DNA of 64,000 bases from Janthinobacterium sp. (GTDB taxonomy: Bacteria > Pseudomonadota > Gammaproteobacteria > Burkholderiales > Burkholderiaceae_D): NCBI GenBank assembly GCA_003133225.1, contig PKWL01000090.1, positions 1-64,000 of the forward strand. Reading direction: 5' to 3'. Both the position numbers and the translations under genes were made by a program. The notes beneath the pieces were generated by a model. That model worked only from the letters and a program-made list of their open reading frames with translations. It searched no databases and was not told the DNA's origin. Shown here piece by piece: positions 20,733-32,200 of the stretch (the first letter of the stretch is position 1; each line of letters starts with the position of its first letter).

Positions 20733-22399
20733 GCTGATTCCTCGCGCAGTCGCCGATAGCGGCGTATCAGTGTGTTGGTCGAGCTGTCGTGACCAAGCTT
20801 CGGCGCGGCAGTGTCTGTCAGTTCGGCAGCCGTCCGCTGGGCCAGCACCTTGCCCAGCTCGACACCCCACTGGTCGAACGAGTCGATGTTCCAGATCACG
20901 CCCTGCGTGAATACGCTGTGTTCGTACAGCGCCACCAGCGCGCCCAAGGTGTGCGGCGTCAGCCGCTCGGCCAGCAGCGTGTTGCTTGGCCGGTTGCCTT
21001 CGAACACGCAGTGTGGCACCAAGGCTTCGTCGGTGCCTTCGGCGCGGACCTCGTCTGCCGTCTTGCCGAACGCCAGGGCCTCGGTCTGCGCGAACAGGTT
21101 GGCCATCAACAGGTCGTGCTGGCTGTCGAGCGGATTCAGGCTTTGACAGAAGCCGATGAAGTCGCATGGCACGAGCGGCGTACCCTGATGCAGCAGTTGG
21201 TAGAACGAATGCTGCCCGTTGGTACCCGGCTCGCCCCAGACGATAGGCGACGTGGCGTAGTCCACACGCGTACCGGCCTGCGTCACGTGCTTGCCGTTGC
21301 TCTCCATCGTCAACTGCTGCAGGTAGGCCGGAAAGCGCTTCAGATACTGGTCGTAGGGCAGCACGGCCTGCGTCTGCGCTTGCAGGAAGTCGGTGTTCCA
21401 GACTGCCAACAGTCCCATCAGGACCGGCAGATTCTGACCGAACGGCGCGCTCAAGAAGTGTTCGTCCATTGCGTGAAAACCTTCCAGCATGGCGCGAAAG
21501 TGAACCGGTCCGATGGCGAGCATCAGCGACAGGCCAATCGCCGAATCCATCGAGTAGCGCCCGCCGACCCAGTCCCAGAACCCGAACACGTTGGCCGGGG
21601 CGATACCGAATTGCGCGACCCCGTCGGCGTTGGTCGATATGGCCACGAAGTGCTTGGCCACAGAGCGCTCATCGCCAAGCTGCGCCACACTCCAGGCACG
21701 CGCCGCTTTGGCGTTGGTCAGTGTCTCCAGCGTGGTAAAGGTCTTCGAGCAGACGATGAACAGCGTTTCGGCAGCATCCAGACCGCGTGTCGCCTCGACG
21801 AGGTCGGTGGCGTCGACGTTCGAGACGAACTGGCAACTCAGATCGCGCTGGCTGTAGTACTTGAGCGCTTCGTACGCCATCACCGGCCCGAGGTCGGAGC
21901 CGCCGATGCCGATATTGACGATGTGCCGGATGCGTTTGCCGGTGTACCCCAGCCAGGCGCCGCCACGCACCGAGTCGGCGAAAGCGGCCATTTGATCCAG
22001 CACGGCGTGCACTTCGGGCACCACGTCGACGCCGCCCTGCACGATGCGTGCGCCGGCCGGCGCCCGTAGCGCCGTGTGCAGGGCTGCGCGCTGCTCGGTC
22101 GTGTTGATCACATCGCCGTGGAACATCGCGTCGATGCGTTCGCGCAGGCCGCGGCTGTCGGCCAGCCCGAGCAGCAGCCGGAGCGTCTCGTCGTTGATGC
22201 GGTTCTTGGAGTAGTCGAGGTACCAGCCCGCCGCTTCGGCATTGAGCCGCTCGCCGCGCCCCGGATCGTCGGCGAAGAGCTGGCGCAAATGCAGGCCGTC
22301 GATGACATCGTGGTGTTCAATCAGCGCCTTCCAGGCCCGCAGACCGGTTAGCGGCGCTCTGGTTTGGGGTGTGCTGGGCCTGACCAAGGTGCGGCTCAT
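20729..22399 (-). CDS. pgi: Glucose-6-phosphate isomerase
   Basis: 556 aa; [37 protein letters not shown]. Confidence 0.96.
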   Translation of the reverse strand: MSRTLVRPSTPQTRAPLTGLRAWKALIEHHDVIDGLHLRQLFADDPGRGERLNAEAAGWYLDYSKNRINDETLRLLLGLADSRGLRERIDAMFHGDVINTTEQRAALHTALRAPAGARIVQGGVDVVPEVHAVLDQMAAFADSVRGGAWLGYTGKRIRHIVNIGIGGSDLGPVMAYEALKYYSQRDLSCQFVSNVDATDLVEATRGLDAAETLFIVCSKTFTTLETLTNAKAARAWSVAQLGDERSVAKHFVAISTNADGVAQFGIAPANVFGFWDWVGGRYSMDSAIGLSLMLAIGPVHFRAMLEGFHAMDEHFLSAPFGQNLPVLMGLLAVWNTDFLQAQTQAVLPYDQYLKRFPAYLQQLTMESNGKHVTQAGTRVDYATSPIVWGEPGTNGQHSFYQLLHQGTPLVPCDFIGFCQSLNPLDSQHDLLMANLFAQTEALAFGKTADEVRAEGTDEALVPHCVFEGNRPSNTLLAERLTPHTLGALVALYEHSVFTQGVIWNIDSFDQWGVELGKVLAQRTAAELTDTAAPKLGHDSSTNTLIRRYRRLREESA

Positions 22400-23487
22400 C
22401 GCGCAGCCGCCTCTGCCAGCTTGCGCGCTTTGGCGGCAATGTTCTCAAGCAACGCGCGCCAGGAGGCGGAGAACGCGTCGGCGCCTTCGCGCTGCAATTG
22501 CGCGGCCAGCGCGTCGACGGTGATTCCTGCCTGTCGGCACGCGGCGATCACGGCATCGCCATCATTCCTTTCGATTGGCAGCGGCTGCCTGAGCTGGCCA
22601 TGGTCGGTGAAGGCGAGCAGTGTTTTCTCGGGCATCGTGTTGACCGTATCGGGCGCCGCCAGTTGCTCGACGTAGAGCGTATCGGTCGCCGTCGGGTCCT
22701 TGGTGCCGGTGCTGGCCCACAGCAGGCGCTGGGCTTGTGCGCCGGCCGCCGCCACCTTGCGCCAGCGTGGCGAAGCGAGCAGTTCCCGATAGGCGCGGTA
22801 GGCCTGCTGTGCGACGGCTATGCCCAGCTGGTTGTTCAGCGAGGACGGAAGTGTCTTGCCGGCGGCCGCGTCCCAGCGGCTCACGAACAGCGAGGCCACC
22901 GATCCGATTTTCGGGTCGAGACCGCCCGCGATGCGGCGTTCGATGCCGCGCAGGTAGGCCTCGGCCGCCGCCTGGTACTGGGCTTGCGAGAACAGCAGCG
23001 TCACGTTGACCGGCACACCAGCGAAGATCGATGCTTCGATCGCGGCCAGGCCTTCGGTCGTGCCGGGAATCTTGATGAACAGATTGGGGCGGGCGGCGCG
23101 GACATGCAGGTCGGCCGCCGCCGCGATGGTCCTGGCTGCGTCGTGCGCCAGCAGCGGCGACACCTCCAGTGACACCCAGCCATCGACGCCACCGGTGGCA
23201 TCGAAGACCGGCCGGAACAGGTCGGCCGCGCGCATCAGGTCTTCAAGCGCAAGCTCAAAAAACAAGGCCTCGCCGGACTTGCCCTCGCGCGTCTTGCGGC
23301 CGATCGCCTCGTCATAGGCGTCGGAGTTGCCGATCGCGTGCTCAAAGATCGTCGGGTTCGAGGTCAGCCCGGTGATCGCGAAGTCGCGGATGTAGCCAGC
23401 CAAGATGCCGCCGTCCAGCATTGGGCGCGTGATGTTGTCGAGCCAGAGGCTCTGACCGAGTTGGTGAAGGGTTTGTGGTGCATTCAT
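22396..23487 (-). CDS. tal: Transaldolase
   Basis: From [52 protein letters not shown]. Confidence 0.94.
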   Translation of the reverse strand: MNAPQTLHQLGQSLWLDNITRPMLDGGILAGYIRDFAITGLTSNPTIFEHAIGNSDAYDEAIGRKTREGKSGEALFFELALEDLMRAADLFRPVFDATGGVDGWVSLEVSPLLAHDAARTIAAAADLHVRAARPNLFIKIPGTTEGLAAIEASIFAGVPVNVTLLFSQAQYQAAAEAYLRGIERRIAGGLDPKIGSVASLFVSRWDAAAGKTLPSSLNNQLGIAVAQQAYRAYRELLASPRWRKVAAAGAQAQRLLWASTGTKDPTATDTLYVEQLAAPDTVNTMPEKTLLAFTDHGQLRQPLPIERNDGDAVIAACRQAGITVDALAAQLQREGADAFSASWRALLENIAAKARKLAEAAAR

Positions 23488-23561
23488 AATTTTCCTAGGG
23501 TGTGCGGTGGATGAGGCGGGAGCCATGGCCGCCAGTACAGCCCCATAACGAAGGCTACCTT

Positions 23562-23656
23562 CACGCTGTTGGTGATGCGTCCCGGTTGATTCTGTTGACG
23601 GGTTGAATGAACGTCTGTGCGCTGGCGCACATGTCGGCTGTCGTTCGAGGCACGCT
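23562..23656. repeat. Dispersed ~95-bp promoter repeat copy 1 (copy 2 at 42658-42752)
   Basis: CACGCTGTTGG.GATG...TTGATTCT.TTG.CGGGTTGAAT.AACGTCTGTGCGCTGGCGCACATGTCGGCTGTCGTTCGAGGCACGC shared by both. Confidence 0.88.
23616..23631 (-). promoter_or_regulatory. CRP/FNR-like palindrome, tal-pgi-tkt-pgm operon promoter
   Basis: minus TGTGC-GCCAGC-GCACA + GAC; -10-like CAGAAT (23594-23589) starts 29.5 nt from centre. Confidence 0.7.
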
Positions 23657-23914
23657 GACCGCAATCTTGCCGGCAAGAGTTTTTGCAACCTCGCCGTCGC
23701 GGAACTCGTCAATGTATTTCAAGCCACCGCCGCGAGCCAGCGCTGGAATGTCGGCAATGGAATGTGGAGCTGTCGTTCAGTTTTCCCCGGAGTCCTTGGC
23801 CGTGCACACGTAGTCAAGAAGCTTCATCCGCCCTGCGACACATTTCATCGCACCATTGATCCATAGTCTCCCCATTGCAAAGGAAATCGATATGGACAGA
23901 CCAACAGAGCTACC

Positions 23915-24625
23915 GTGCTGCTCGACGGCCGGGTGCATCAAGGCAGAGTGCGTGAACATGGCGAGGTCGATACGTCGCAGCCGTGCTATTTCGCGGTGGC
24001 GGACGGTGTGTCCAGCGGCGCGCTGCCCCGCACCGCCAGTCGGCGCTTGTTGGAGTTGCTGCAAATCAGCCTCGCAACGGCACCGGTCAATGCATCCCTG
24101 TCGGCCTTACTTCGCCAATTGCAAAAGGACTATGTAGCGCTTGGTGCCAATGCCGCGCTTTATGGCATGGCCTCGACACTGGTGGGTGTGCGCCTGATTG
24201 GCAATGTCGCCACCATTTTCAATGTCGGTGATTCACGTGCTTATCTGTTGTCCCGTGGCGCCAACGGCCTTCAAGCAAGCCTGTTGAGCCGAGACCACAG
24301 TTTCGTCAATGATCTGGTGGACGAGGGTGAAATCACGCAGGAGCAGTCCGAAGATGCAGCCAGTTTCATGCGCGGCCTGACCTCCCAGTTCATCGTCGAT
24401 GCTGAGTTTGATGAGTTCAAAGTGAATGTCGTCACTCGCACATTGCAGCCTGGTGAGCGTTTGCTCTTATGCAGCGACGGGCTCAATGAGGTTTTGAGCG
24501 ACGCAGACATTGCCAAGCTACTAGTCGGTCATTCCGAGGATGACCTTCTGAATGCGTGCAAAGCGTCTCGCCGTGCGGGCGGTACGGATGATTTTTCGGT
24601 GATTGTGCTGACGCTGCAAAACTGA
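23915..24625 (+). CDS. PP2C-like serine/threonine phosphatase
   Basis: YFAVADGVSSG; ATIFNVGDSRAYLL; LLLCSDGLNEVLSDADI; GGTDDFSVIVL; no in-frame ATG, GTG start assumed. Confidence 0.8.
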   Translation: MLLDGRVHQGRVREHGEVDTSQPCYFAVADGVSSGALPRTASRRLLELLQISLATAPVNASLSALLRQLQKDYVALGANAALYGMASTLVGVRLIGNVATIFNVGDSRAYLLSRGANGLQASLLSRDHSFVNDLVDEGEITQEQSEDAASFMRGLTSQFIVDAEFDEFKVNVVTRTLQPGERLLLCSDGLNEVLSDADIAKLLVGHSEDDLLNACKASRRAGGTDDFSVIVLTLQN

Positions 24626-24687
24626 GGCCGAATGCGTCACAAATTGACGCATAGATCGACACAATAAAGTCAAACAGGAAGATAAAA

Positions 24688-25314
24688 ATGCCTCAACTTT
24701 ATTCATATTTGATGACCCATGATTCTGGATTCGCGCCCAATCCATTCTTTGGATGCTTGACGCTGGCCACCTGCATGACGGAGATCCGGCGGACTAAAAA
24801 AGTAGGCGACTGGGTGGCTGGTTTTGCCAGCAAGACGTTGGTCAAAAAATGCCAGGCATTAGGTCTGAAAATTCCGCATCAAGGGTTGATCTACTTGATG
24901 GAAATTGGTGAGATTCTCCCGTTGGATGCGTACTTCCATGATCCGCGTTTTCAAGAGAAGAAGGCCATACCCCTGGGTAGCAACAACATCATGCGTGAAC
25001 GCGGAGACAACATTTACCACCTGGACGCCAAGGGCAACTTCCAGCAGTTGGAAAATGACAATCATGATGAAGGTGAACTCTTGAAGGACACGAATGGCAA
25101 AAACGTTCTGATTGCCAAACAGTTCTACTACTTCGGGCAAAACTGTCCGGTTCCAGACGCTTCATGGCTGAGCATGAATGTTCGCGTTCCAGACCGGTAT
25201 ATCGCCAGTGGCTGCGAAAGTGATGGCATGGCGTTGGAAAGGTTGACCACGTTCTTGCAAGAGCAAGGATATAAGACTGGCGTGCTTGGGAGTCCTTGTA
25301 TTTGGGACGCCTAG
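24688..25314 (+). CDS. Nmad2-like (nucleotide modification associated domain 2) protein
   Basis: MPQLYSYLMTHDSGFAPNPFFGCLTLATCMTEIRRTKKVGDWVAGFAS matches the Nmad2 N-terminal signature from memory. Confidence 0.65.
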   Translation: MPQLYSYLMTHDSGFAPNPFFGCLTLATCMTEIRRTKKVGDWVAGFASKTLVKKCQALGLKIPHQGLIYLMEIGEILPLDAYFHDPRFQEKKAIPLGSNNIMRERGDNIYHLDAKGNFQQLENDNHDEGELLKDTNGKNVLIAKQFYYFGQNCPVPDASWLSMNVRVPDRYIASGCESDGMALERLTTFLQEQGYKTGVLGSPCIWDA

Positions 25315-25318
25315 TCGC

Positions 25319-25633
25319 TCAAGCCACCGCAAGCTCTACCTTGCGCCCGGCGCGCGCCGCCAGCGTGATGAGCATATCCAGGCTGAACTTGTCCCATTTG
25401 CCACGCAGCAAGTCACTCACCCTTGATTGGGCAATGCCGAATTGTTCAGCCGCCTGCGCTTGCGTCCAACCTTCTGTTTGCACCAACACACGCAACCGTG
25501 CCATCAAATCAGCACGCATTCCCATCACGGCTGCCTCGCCCGGACCAAAGCCCAAGTCTGTAAAGACATTGCCGCTTGACGGTGTCACCACGGCATCAGC
25601 ATCGGCTACGGGGGGAACAATTTTCTTAACCAT
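25319..25633 (-). CDS. HigA-like XRE antitoxin
   Basis: MARLRVLVQTEGWTQAQAAEQFGIAQSRVSDLLRGKWDKFSLDMLITLAARAG; 3' of toxin. Confidence 0.85.
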   Translation of the reverse strand: MVKKIVPPVADADAVVTPSSGNVFTDLGFGPGEAAVMGMRADLMARLRVLVQTEGWTQAQAAEQFGIAQSRVSDLLRGKWDKFSLDMLITLAARAGRKVELAVA

Positions 25634-25636
25634 GGG

Positions 25637-25951
25637 TCAACCTCCAATCAGTTTGTAACGCTTGGCGGCCAAATCAATGTCCGCCTTGGTAGTTTTGGGC
25701 GTGGTCTTGTGAAAACAATGCAGCACATACACCGCCTCTTCATGCTTTGCCACATAGATCACGCGCCACTCGCCTTGCACCTTGATCCGCACTTCATAGG
25801 CTCCTGCACCCACCGCGGGCATGGGTTTGAAGTCGCTGGGCATGGCACCCACTTGCACTTGCCACAATTCAAAACCCGCCACCTTCTTGGCCACTTCCGG
25901 AAAATCTGCCAAGTCAGCAAGACTGCTGCCCATGAATTTGAGCTCTTTCAT
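25637..25951 (-). CDS. HigB/RelE-superfamily (phage Gp49-like) toxin
   Basis: GAYEVRIKVQGEWRVIYVAKHEEAVYVLHCFHKTTPKTTKADIDLAAKRY. Confidence 0.87.
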   Translation of the reverse strand: MKELKFMGSSLADLADFPEVAKKVAGFELWQVQVGAMPSDFKPMPAVGAGAYEVRIKVQGEWRVIYVAKHEEAVYVLHCFHKTTPKTTKADIDLAAKRYKLIGG

Positions 25952-26160
25952 GGGCTTGACTATATAGTTACTTTAATAAAATATCAATGAATTTTTATAA
26001 AATGCCCACGCAAACTGATGAAACAGAGTCATCTATTTATGGAAACGCCGCTTGCAGCAGACAGTGCAATACATTTGTTTGCCGTCACTGAAGGCGACAC
26101 ATGTTGTCGCAACATGGGCGCCAAATCGACCTGTCCACCACAAAACAGAAGGCAGGAGTC

Positions 26161-26667
26161 ATGCTTTTCAGATCCAATCGTCAAATGACATTTGCCAACT
26201 TCGAGTCCAGGCCGGGTAATGTGCACGCTCGTTCGGCTGCCGGTTGGTTTGCAAGCTGCCGGGGTACCGTCAGCTGCGAGCATATTCTCGTACTGGCCGG
26301 TCGAAAAGGGGCAGGCAAGACGCACCTGCTCCATGCCACGGCCAATCGGATCCGGAGCAATGAAACAATCCACGGCGACATTACTATCAGTGCAGGCCGC
26401 CTGGCAGAAGAAGTCCAACGTGCCACTGAGTATGACGATCTGCCGTGCTGGTCCAGGCGCTTTGCCAGCGTGGACTTCCTCGCCGTCGATGATGTTGACG
26501 ATCTCTTCTGCCGTGTGGAAGTCGCTGATTTCTTGCTGGAAGTACTGCGACTGCGGCTGGACTCGCGTCGGCGCACTTTGCTTTCTGCTACCTTGACTAC
26601 GGCACTGGACGTGTCCTGTCCGCTAAACACATTTCTCAACCGCCAAACAGCCGTCCGGTTGATTTAA
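26161..26667 (+). CDS. Orphan DnaA-like AAA+ ATPase domain without DnaA domain IV
   Basis: MTFANFESRPGN; Walker A LAGRKGAGKTHLLHATANR; Walker B FLAVDDVDDL; ends before any HTH. Confidence 0.6.
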   Translation: MLFRSNRQMTFANFESRPGNVHARSAAGWFASCRGTVSCEHILVLAGRKGAGKTHLLHATANRIRSNETIHGDITISAGRLAEEVQRATEYDDLPCWSRRFASVDFLAVDDVDDLFCRVEVADFLLEVLRLRLDSRRRTLLSATLTTALDVSCPLNTFLNRQTAVRLI

Positions 26668-26802
26668 CCATGCTTAACGCCGCTCTTAACTTCATTTCGG
26701 CCCTAGCATCCAAACCCAGATAACCAGTACAGGCCACAAGATGATCGCGGTGGTGTTTGAACTGCCAGGCCGCGTCATCAAGCGACACCCAAGGGCATCG
26801 CG

Positions 26803-28218
26803 TCAACTCGCGGGCTCGGGATTGCGCCAGCCGCCGTCGGCAGCGATGAAATGATTCGCGGCCGCCGGTCCCCAACTGCCCGGCGCGTAGATGATCGAAG
26901 CCGGATGATCGTCCAGCACGGGCTCGACCACGGCCCAGGCCGACTCAATGGAGGCTTCACGGGCGAACAAGGCGCCGTCGCCGTTCATGGCATCGGTCAG
27001 CAAGCGCTGATAGGGAGTCTGTCCGCCGGGCTGCTCATCCAGCAAAGCAAACTCCCGCTGGTCGCCGAGGAATTCCTTGCCGGCCCGTTTGACACGGGCG
27101 GCGAGCGCAATCGCCGAATGCGGCGACAGGCGGAAGCGCATGTAGTTCGCCTCTTCGCGCAGCGCCGAGTCCTCGAACAAATTCTGGGGCGGGGCTTTAA
27201 GGCGCACCAGCACTTCGCAGGCCGTCACCGGCAGACACTTTCCCGAGCGCAGGTACCAGGGAACCCCATTCCAGCGCCAGGAATCAATGTGAACGCGCAG
27301 GGCACAGTAGGTCTCGACGTCGGAGTCGCGGGCGACCCGCGGCTCGTCGCGATAGCCATCGTATTGTCCGCGCACGATGTCATCGGGCGTCAGTGGCCGC
27401 ATCGCGTCGAACACATCGGCCCTCTGGCGGTGCACGGCCTCAAAGCCACGGCTGGCCGGCGGCTCCATCGCGAGCAACGCGACAATCTGGAACAGGTGGT
27501 TCTGGACCACGTCGCGCAGGCACCCGGCGCTCTCGTAGAACGCCCCTCGCCCGTCGACGCCAAATTGTTCGGCCAATGTGATCTGAACACTGTCCACATG
27601 GTTGCGGTTCCAGATGGGTTCGAGAAATGAATTGGCGAAGCGGAAGTACAGGATGTTCATGATCGCCTCTTTGCCCAGGAAGTGATCGATGCGAAAGATT
27701 GAGTCCTCGGGAAACACCGCCAGCGCCACGCGGTTGAGTTCGCGCGCCGAGGCGAGGTCGCGGCCGAACGGCTTCTCGACGATGACGCGTGCCCGCGCAC
27801 CCAGACCGGCCGTGCCGAGCCCCTGGATGACGGTCTGAAACAGCGCCGGCGGAATGGCCAGGTAGTAGGCCGGTCGCTGTGCTGTACCGAGCGAGTGCTT
27901 GAGCGCGTCGAAGGTCGCGGCCACCCGGTAGTCGCCGCTGACATAGTGCAGCGCGGACAACAACCGGTCGAGCACCCGCTGGTCACAGGCCGCGCCGCTA
28001 TGTTCGATGCTGTCGCGCACGCGGGCACGCAATTGCTCGATGTTCCACGCTGGCGAGGCGACGCCGATCACCGGCACTTTCAGGTCGCCGGACTCGCACA
28101 TCGCGTAGAGCGACGGAAAGATCTTCTTGTGCGCCAAATCGCCGGTCGCGCCGAACACAACCAGCGCGTCGGAAGGCTCGGCGGGCCGGGAAGGGATGCG
28201 GAAAGCGTCGCGATTCAT
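26803..28218 (-). CDS. zwf: Glucose-6-phosphate 1-dehydrogenase
   Basis: [45 protein letters not shown]; from [10 protein letters not shown]. Confidence 0.96.
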   Translation of the reverse strand: MNRDAFRIPSRPAEPSDALVVFGATGDLAHKKIFPSLYAMCESGDLKVPVIGVASPAWNIEQLRARVRDSIEHSGAACDQRVLDRLLSALHYVSGDYRVAATFDALKHSLGTAQRPAYYLAIPPALFQTVIQGLGTAGLGARARVIVEKPFGRDLASARELNRVALAVFPEDSIFRIDHFLGKEAIMNILYFRFANSFLEPIWNRNHVDSVQITLAEQFGVDGRGAFYESAGCLRDVVQNHLFQIVALLAMEPPASRGFEAVHRQRADVFDAMRPLTPDDIVRGQYDGYRDEPRVARDSDVETYCALRVHIDSWRWNGVPWYLRSGKCLPVTACEVLVRLKAPPQNLFEDSALREEANYMRFRLSPHSAIALAARVKRAGKEFLGDQREFALLDEQPGGQTPYQRLLTDAMNGDGALFAREASIESAWAVVEPVLDDHPASIIYAPGSWGPAAANHFIAADGGWRNPEPAS

Positions 28219-28219
28219 G

Positions 28220-29254
28220 TCAAGCCTTTGACTTTGGATCTGCGGCCGGCTTTTCGACATGACCGCCGAATTCGTGCCGCATTGCCGACAGCACGCGGTT
28301 GGCGAAGTCAGCCTCGCCGCGCGAGCTGAAACGCGCATAGAGCGCGGCGCTCAGCACGGGCGCTGGCACCGCTTCGTCGATGGCGGCCTGGATCGTCCAG
28401 CGGCCTTCGCCGGAGTCGGAAACCCGGCCTTCGAATCCGGCCAGCGCGGGGTCGGCGGCCAGCGCCTCGGCGGTCAGGTCGAGCAGCCAGGAACCGATCA
28501 CGCTGCCGCGCCGCCAGACCTCGGCGATCTCGGGCAAGTTCATCTCGTACTGATAAAGCTCGGGGCGGCGCAGCGGCGTCGTCTCCGCGTCCACCTCGGC
28601 CGCGTGCTTGCTGATATTGGCGTTGCGCAGGATGTTCAGACCCTCGGCATAGGCCGCCATCAAACCGTATTCGATGCCGTTGTGCACCATCTTGACGAAG
28701 TGGCCGGCACCGTGCGGCCCGCAGTGTAGCCAGCCCTGGTCGGCCGTGCCGGCATCGCTGGGGCGGCCCGGTGTGGGCACCGACGTGCCAACGCCCGGCG
28801 CCAAGGTCGCGAAAACCGGCGTAAGGAGTTTCACGGCGGCGTTGTCGCCGCCGATCATCAGGCAGTAGCCGCGATCGAGACCGGCGACGCCGCCACTGGT
28901 CCCCACGTCGATATGGTGGATGCCCGAAGCCCCCAAAGTGGTCGCGCGGCGCAGGTCGTCGTGGTAGTAGGAGTTGCCGCCGTCGACGACGATGTCGCCG
29001 GCCGCAAGCAGCGGCGTCAACTGCGCGAGCAGATCGTCGACAGCCGCCGCAGGCACCATCAGCCAGATCGCACGCGGTTGCTTCAGCGTTGTTGCCAGCT
29101 GCTGCAGCGAAGTCGCGCCAGTTGCGCCGAGTGCCACCAGGCGCTCGACGCCCTTCGGGTCGCGGTCATGGATGACGCAGTCGTGCCCGCCGCGCAGCAG
29201 CCGCGTTGTCATGCTGGCACCCATGCGGCCCAGTCCGATTATTCCGATTTGCAT
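28220..29254 (-). CDS. gnd: 6-phosphogluconate dehydrogenase (decarboxylating, short form)
   Basis: [75 protein letters not shown]. Confidence 0.95.
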   Translation of the reverse strand: MQIGIIGLGRMGASMTTRLLRGGHDCVIHDRDPKGVERLVALGATGATSLQQLATTLKQPRAIWLMVPAAAVDDLLAQLTPLLAAGDIVVDGGNSYYHDDLRRATTLGASGIHHIDVGTSGGVAGLDRGYCLMIGGDNAAVKLLTPVFATLAPGVGTSVPTPGRPSDAGTADQGWLHCGPHGAGHFVKMVHNGIEYGLMAAYAEGLNILRNANISKHAAEVDAETTPLRRPELYQYEMNLPEIAEVWRRGSVIGSWLLDLTAEALAADPALAGFEGRVSDSGEGRWTIQAAIDEAVPAPVLSAALYARFSSRGEADFANRVLSAMRHEFGGHVEKPAADPKSKA

Positions 29255-29256
29255 CT

Positions 29257-32200
29257 TTATGCTCCAGTCTTGTGGATTCGCACGACGACCGCGTGTTCAC
29301 CGCCGTCGTCGGTCAGGGAGATAGTTGAGCCGGTAAGCTCGGCACCATCCAGGGTCAGGTGCGGTCCGCCATCCTCAGCGGTTGTTTGCAGCACCTTGAT
29401 TCGGTAGAGCGTTATGCGATACCGATAGTTCACTTCGTAGGAGTCCCAGTGCGCTGGCAGGCACGGCACAATTCGCAGCCGGTCTGATTCAACCTTAATC
29501 CCCAGCAACGACTCGAGGATGAAACGCAACATCCAGCCGGCCGAGCCGGTGTACCAGGTCCAGCCGCCGCGGCCGGTGTGTGGCGGCAGCGCGTACACAT
29601 CCGAAGCGATGACGTAAGGCTCGGTCTGGTAGGTCGCGATGGCCTGCGGCGAATCCGCATGTCTGACCGGGTCGATCATCGTGAACAGTTCCCACGCGCG
29701 CCGCGCATCGCCCAGTGCAGCGAACGCCATGGCCGTCCAGACGGCGGCATGCGTGTACTGGCCGCCGTTCTCGCGCACGCCGGGAACGTAGCCCTGGATG
29801 TAGCCCGGACTGGGATCGGAGTGGTCAAAGGGCGGATCGAGCAACTGGATCAACGCCGAGTCGCGGTGCACGAGCTGCGCATCAACGGCGTCCATCGCCT
29901 GGCGCACGCGCTGCGGATCGCCTGCGCCAGACAAGACCGCCCAGCTCTGCGCAATCGAGTCGATGCGGCACTCGGCGTTGGCTGAGGTGCCCAGGGGTGA
30001 ACCATCGTCGAACCAGCCGCGACGGTACCACTGGCCATCCCATGTGCTCTTCTCGATGTCAGCGCGCAACGCGGCTTCCTGGGACGCGCAGCGTTGTGCC
30101 AATGCGTCGTCGCCGTAGCGCTGGGCCACGGCACCGAACTGCGTCAGAACCGAACAAAGAAAAAAGCCCAGCCAGACGCTCTCACCCTGGCCGCCGGCGC
30201 CGACCAGATTCATTCCATCGTTCCAGTCGCCCGCACCCATCAGCGGCAGGCCGTGCGCACCGAAACGCAGGCCGTACTCGATCGCCCGCACGCAGTGTTC
30301 GTACAGGCTGCCGGTCTGGTCGGACCGTGTGGGAAGGTCGTAGTACGAGGCCTCGTGGTCCTTGAGTGGCCGGCCTTCCAGGAACTGAACCTGCTCGTCC
30401 AGCACGCCGGTGTCACCCGTGACCACGACATAGCGGCACACCGCCAGCGGCAGCCACAGATAGTCGTCCGAACACCGCGTTCGCACGCCCCTTCCCGACG
30501 GTGGGTGCCACCAGTGCTGCACATCACCTTGGGGAAACTGGCGCGACGCACAGCGCAGCAGGTGCTCGCGCACCAAGGTGGGCGCGGCGTGGACCAAAGC
30601 CATCACGTCCTGCAGCTGATCGCGAAACCCGAAGGCGCCGCTGGATTGGTAGAAGGCGTTGCGGGCCCAGAGCCTGCACGCAAGGGTCTGGTACAGCAAC
30701 CAGCCGTTGGTCAAGATGTCGAGCGACCGATCGGGCGTTGCGACCTGCACCGCACCGAGCGTGTGCGTCCAATACCGCGTCACTGCGGCCAGCGCTTCGT
30801 GTGCCGCCACCGACCCACGCCAGCGCTGCACGAGCGCGCTTGCCTCCTCGTGAGTTGCACCAGCGCCCAGGCGAAAGGCCAGCTCGTGCTTTTGCCCGGC
30901 GGCCAAAGTGAAGGGCACGCGGATGGCGCCACAGGGATCGAGCGCCGAGCCCACGGCGCCGCAAAGCCGCGGAGCCCCCATCGCGGCGGGATGGCGCAGC
31001 GTCCCGTGGTGACCCAGGAATGCGCTGCGATCGCAGCACACGCTGGTGCCCGGTAGCTGTGCCCCATCGACATCGAAGAACGCGGTGCGTCCGGCGAAAT
31101 CGGTGTGGTACGGGTTTTGGGCGAACAGCGCACCGCTGCCCGCGTCGATTTCGGTGCCCACATGCATGGCCGTCTTGGTCCGCTCGTCGCCGAGCACCCA
31201 TTCGAGATACCCGGTGGCGGACAGGCGGCGTTCCCGGCCTGACCGATTGCACAGCTTCAACACCATGAACTTGACCGGCGCATCGATGGCGACGAACACC
31301 GTCAGCTCGGAGTCGATCCCGTTTTCGCTGTGTTCGAACACGCTGTAGCCGAAGCCGTGACGGGTCACGTAGGGCGTTGAGCCGGCGCTCGGCAGTAGCG
31401 TGGGCGACCAGTAACAGCCGCTCGCCTCGTCACGCAGGTAAAAGGCCTCGGTATTGGCATCACCGACCGGATCGTTCGACCAGGGCGTGAGACGAAACTC
31501 CTGCGCGTTCTCGCTCCAGGTATTGGCGCTGCCGCTTTCGGAGACCAGGGTGCCGAAGGACGGATTCGCCAGAACGTTCACCCATGGGACTGGCGTCATC
31601 TGCGCGGCCGTGATCGTGATGACATATTCGCGTCCGTCCGGCGTAAACCCGCCCAGCCCATTGCCCAGGACCAGCGGGGATTCGATCGGTGCGGGCGGCA
31701 GCTCGGATCGCGTCCAGGTTTTATTGACGTTGCCCGGTGCCGCTGCCGGAACCGAGCCGAAGCGCGGCTTCGACCGACCCTGCTCGAGTTGTTGCGCCAA
31801 CGGCCCGTCGTCATCGCTGAGAGCGATTCTTGCCACCGCCTGCAGCAGAATGCGATCCGCTGGCGCGACCTGGTCCAACTTGCGCACAAAAATGCCACCC
31901 GGTTTGTCAATGCGCTCAGCTTGTCCACAGGCAGCGATCAGTGCCTCGATCTGCGGCTGCAGGTCGGGCCCGCCCACGTCGCGTTCCGCAGTGAGGATGA
32001 CCAAGTCCACGTCCAGCCCGAATTGGCGCCAGTAGGCGTGGGCCTGGACGAGTCGGCGCGCCGACTCAAGATTCGCCGGGTCTGCGATGCTCAGCAGGAC
32101 GATCGGCAGATCCCCGGAAATCGCGTAGCGCCACAGGCCGGCCTGACCCTGATGGTTGCTGGCAAGAACGCTTGGGTCGGCACGCAGCCACGCGTTGGTG

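Noticed and set aside
20789-22069. 426-aa + strand ORF
   Set aside because: Antisense shadow of pgi
23603-23866. Small ORF MNERLCAGAHVGCRSRH, and similar peptide at 42.7 kb
   Set aside because: Peptide similarity comes from the duplicated promoter repeat, not a shared protein
25319-25951. HigBA-like pair as a novel system
   Set aside because: Toxin-then-antitoxin order and both families are standard type II TA
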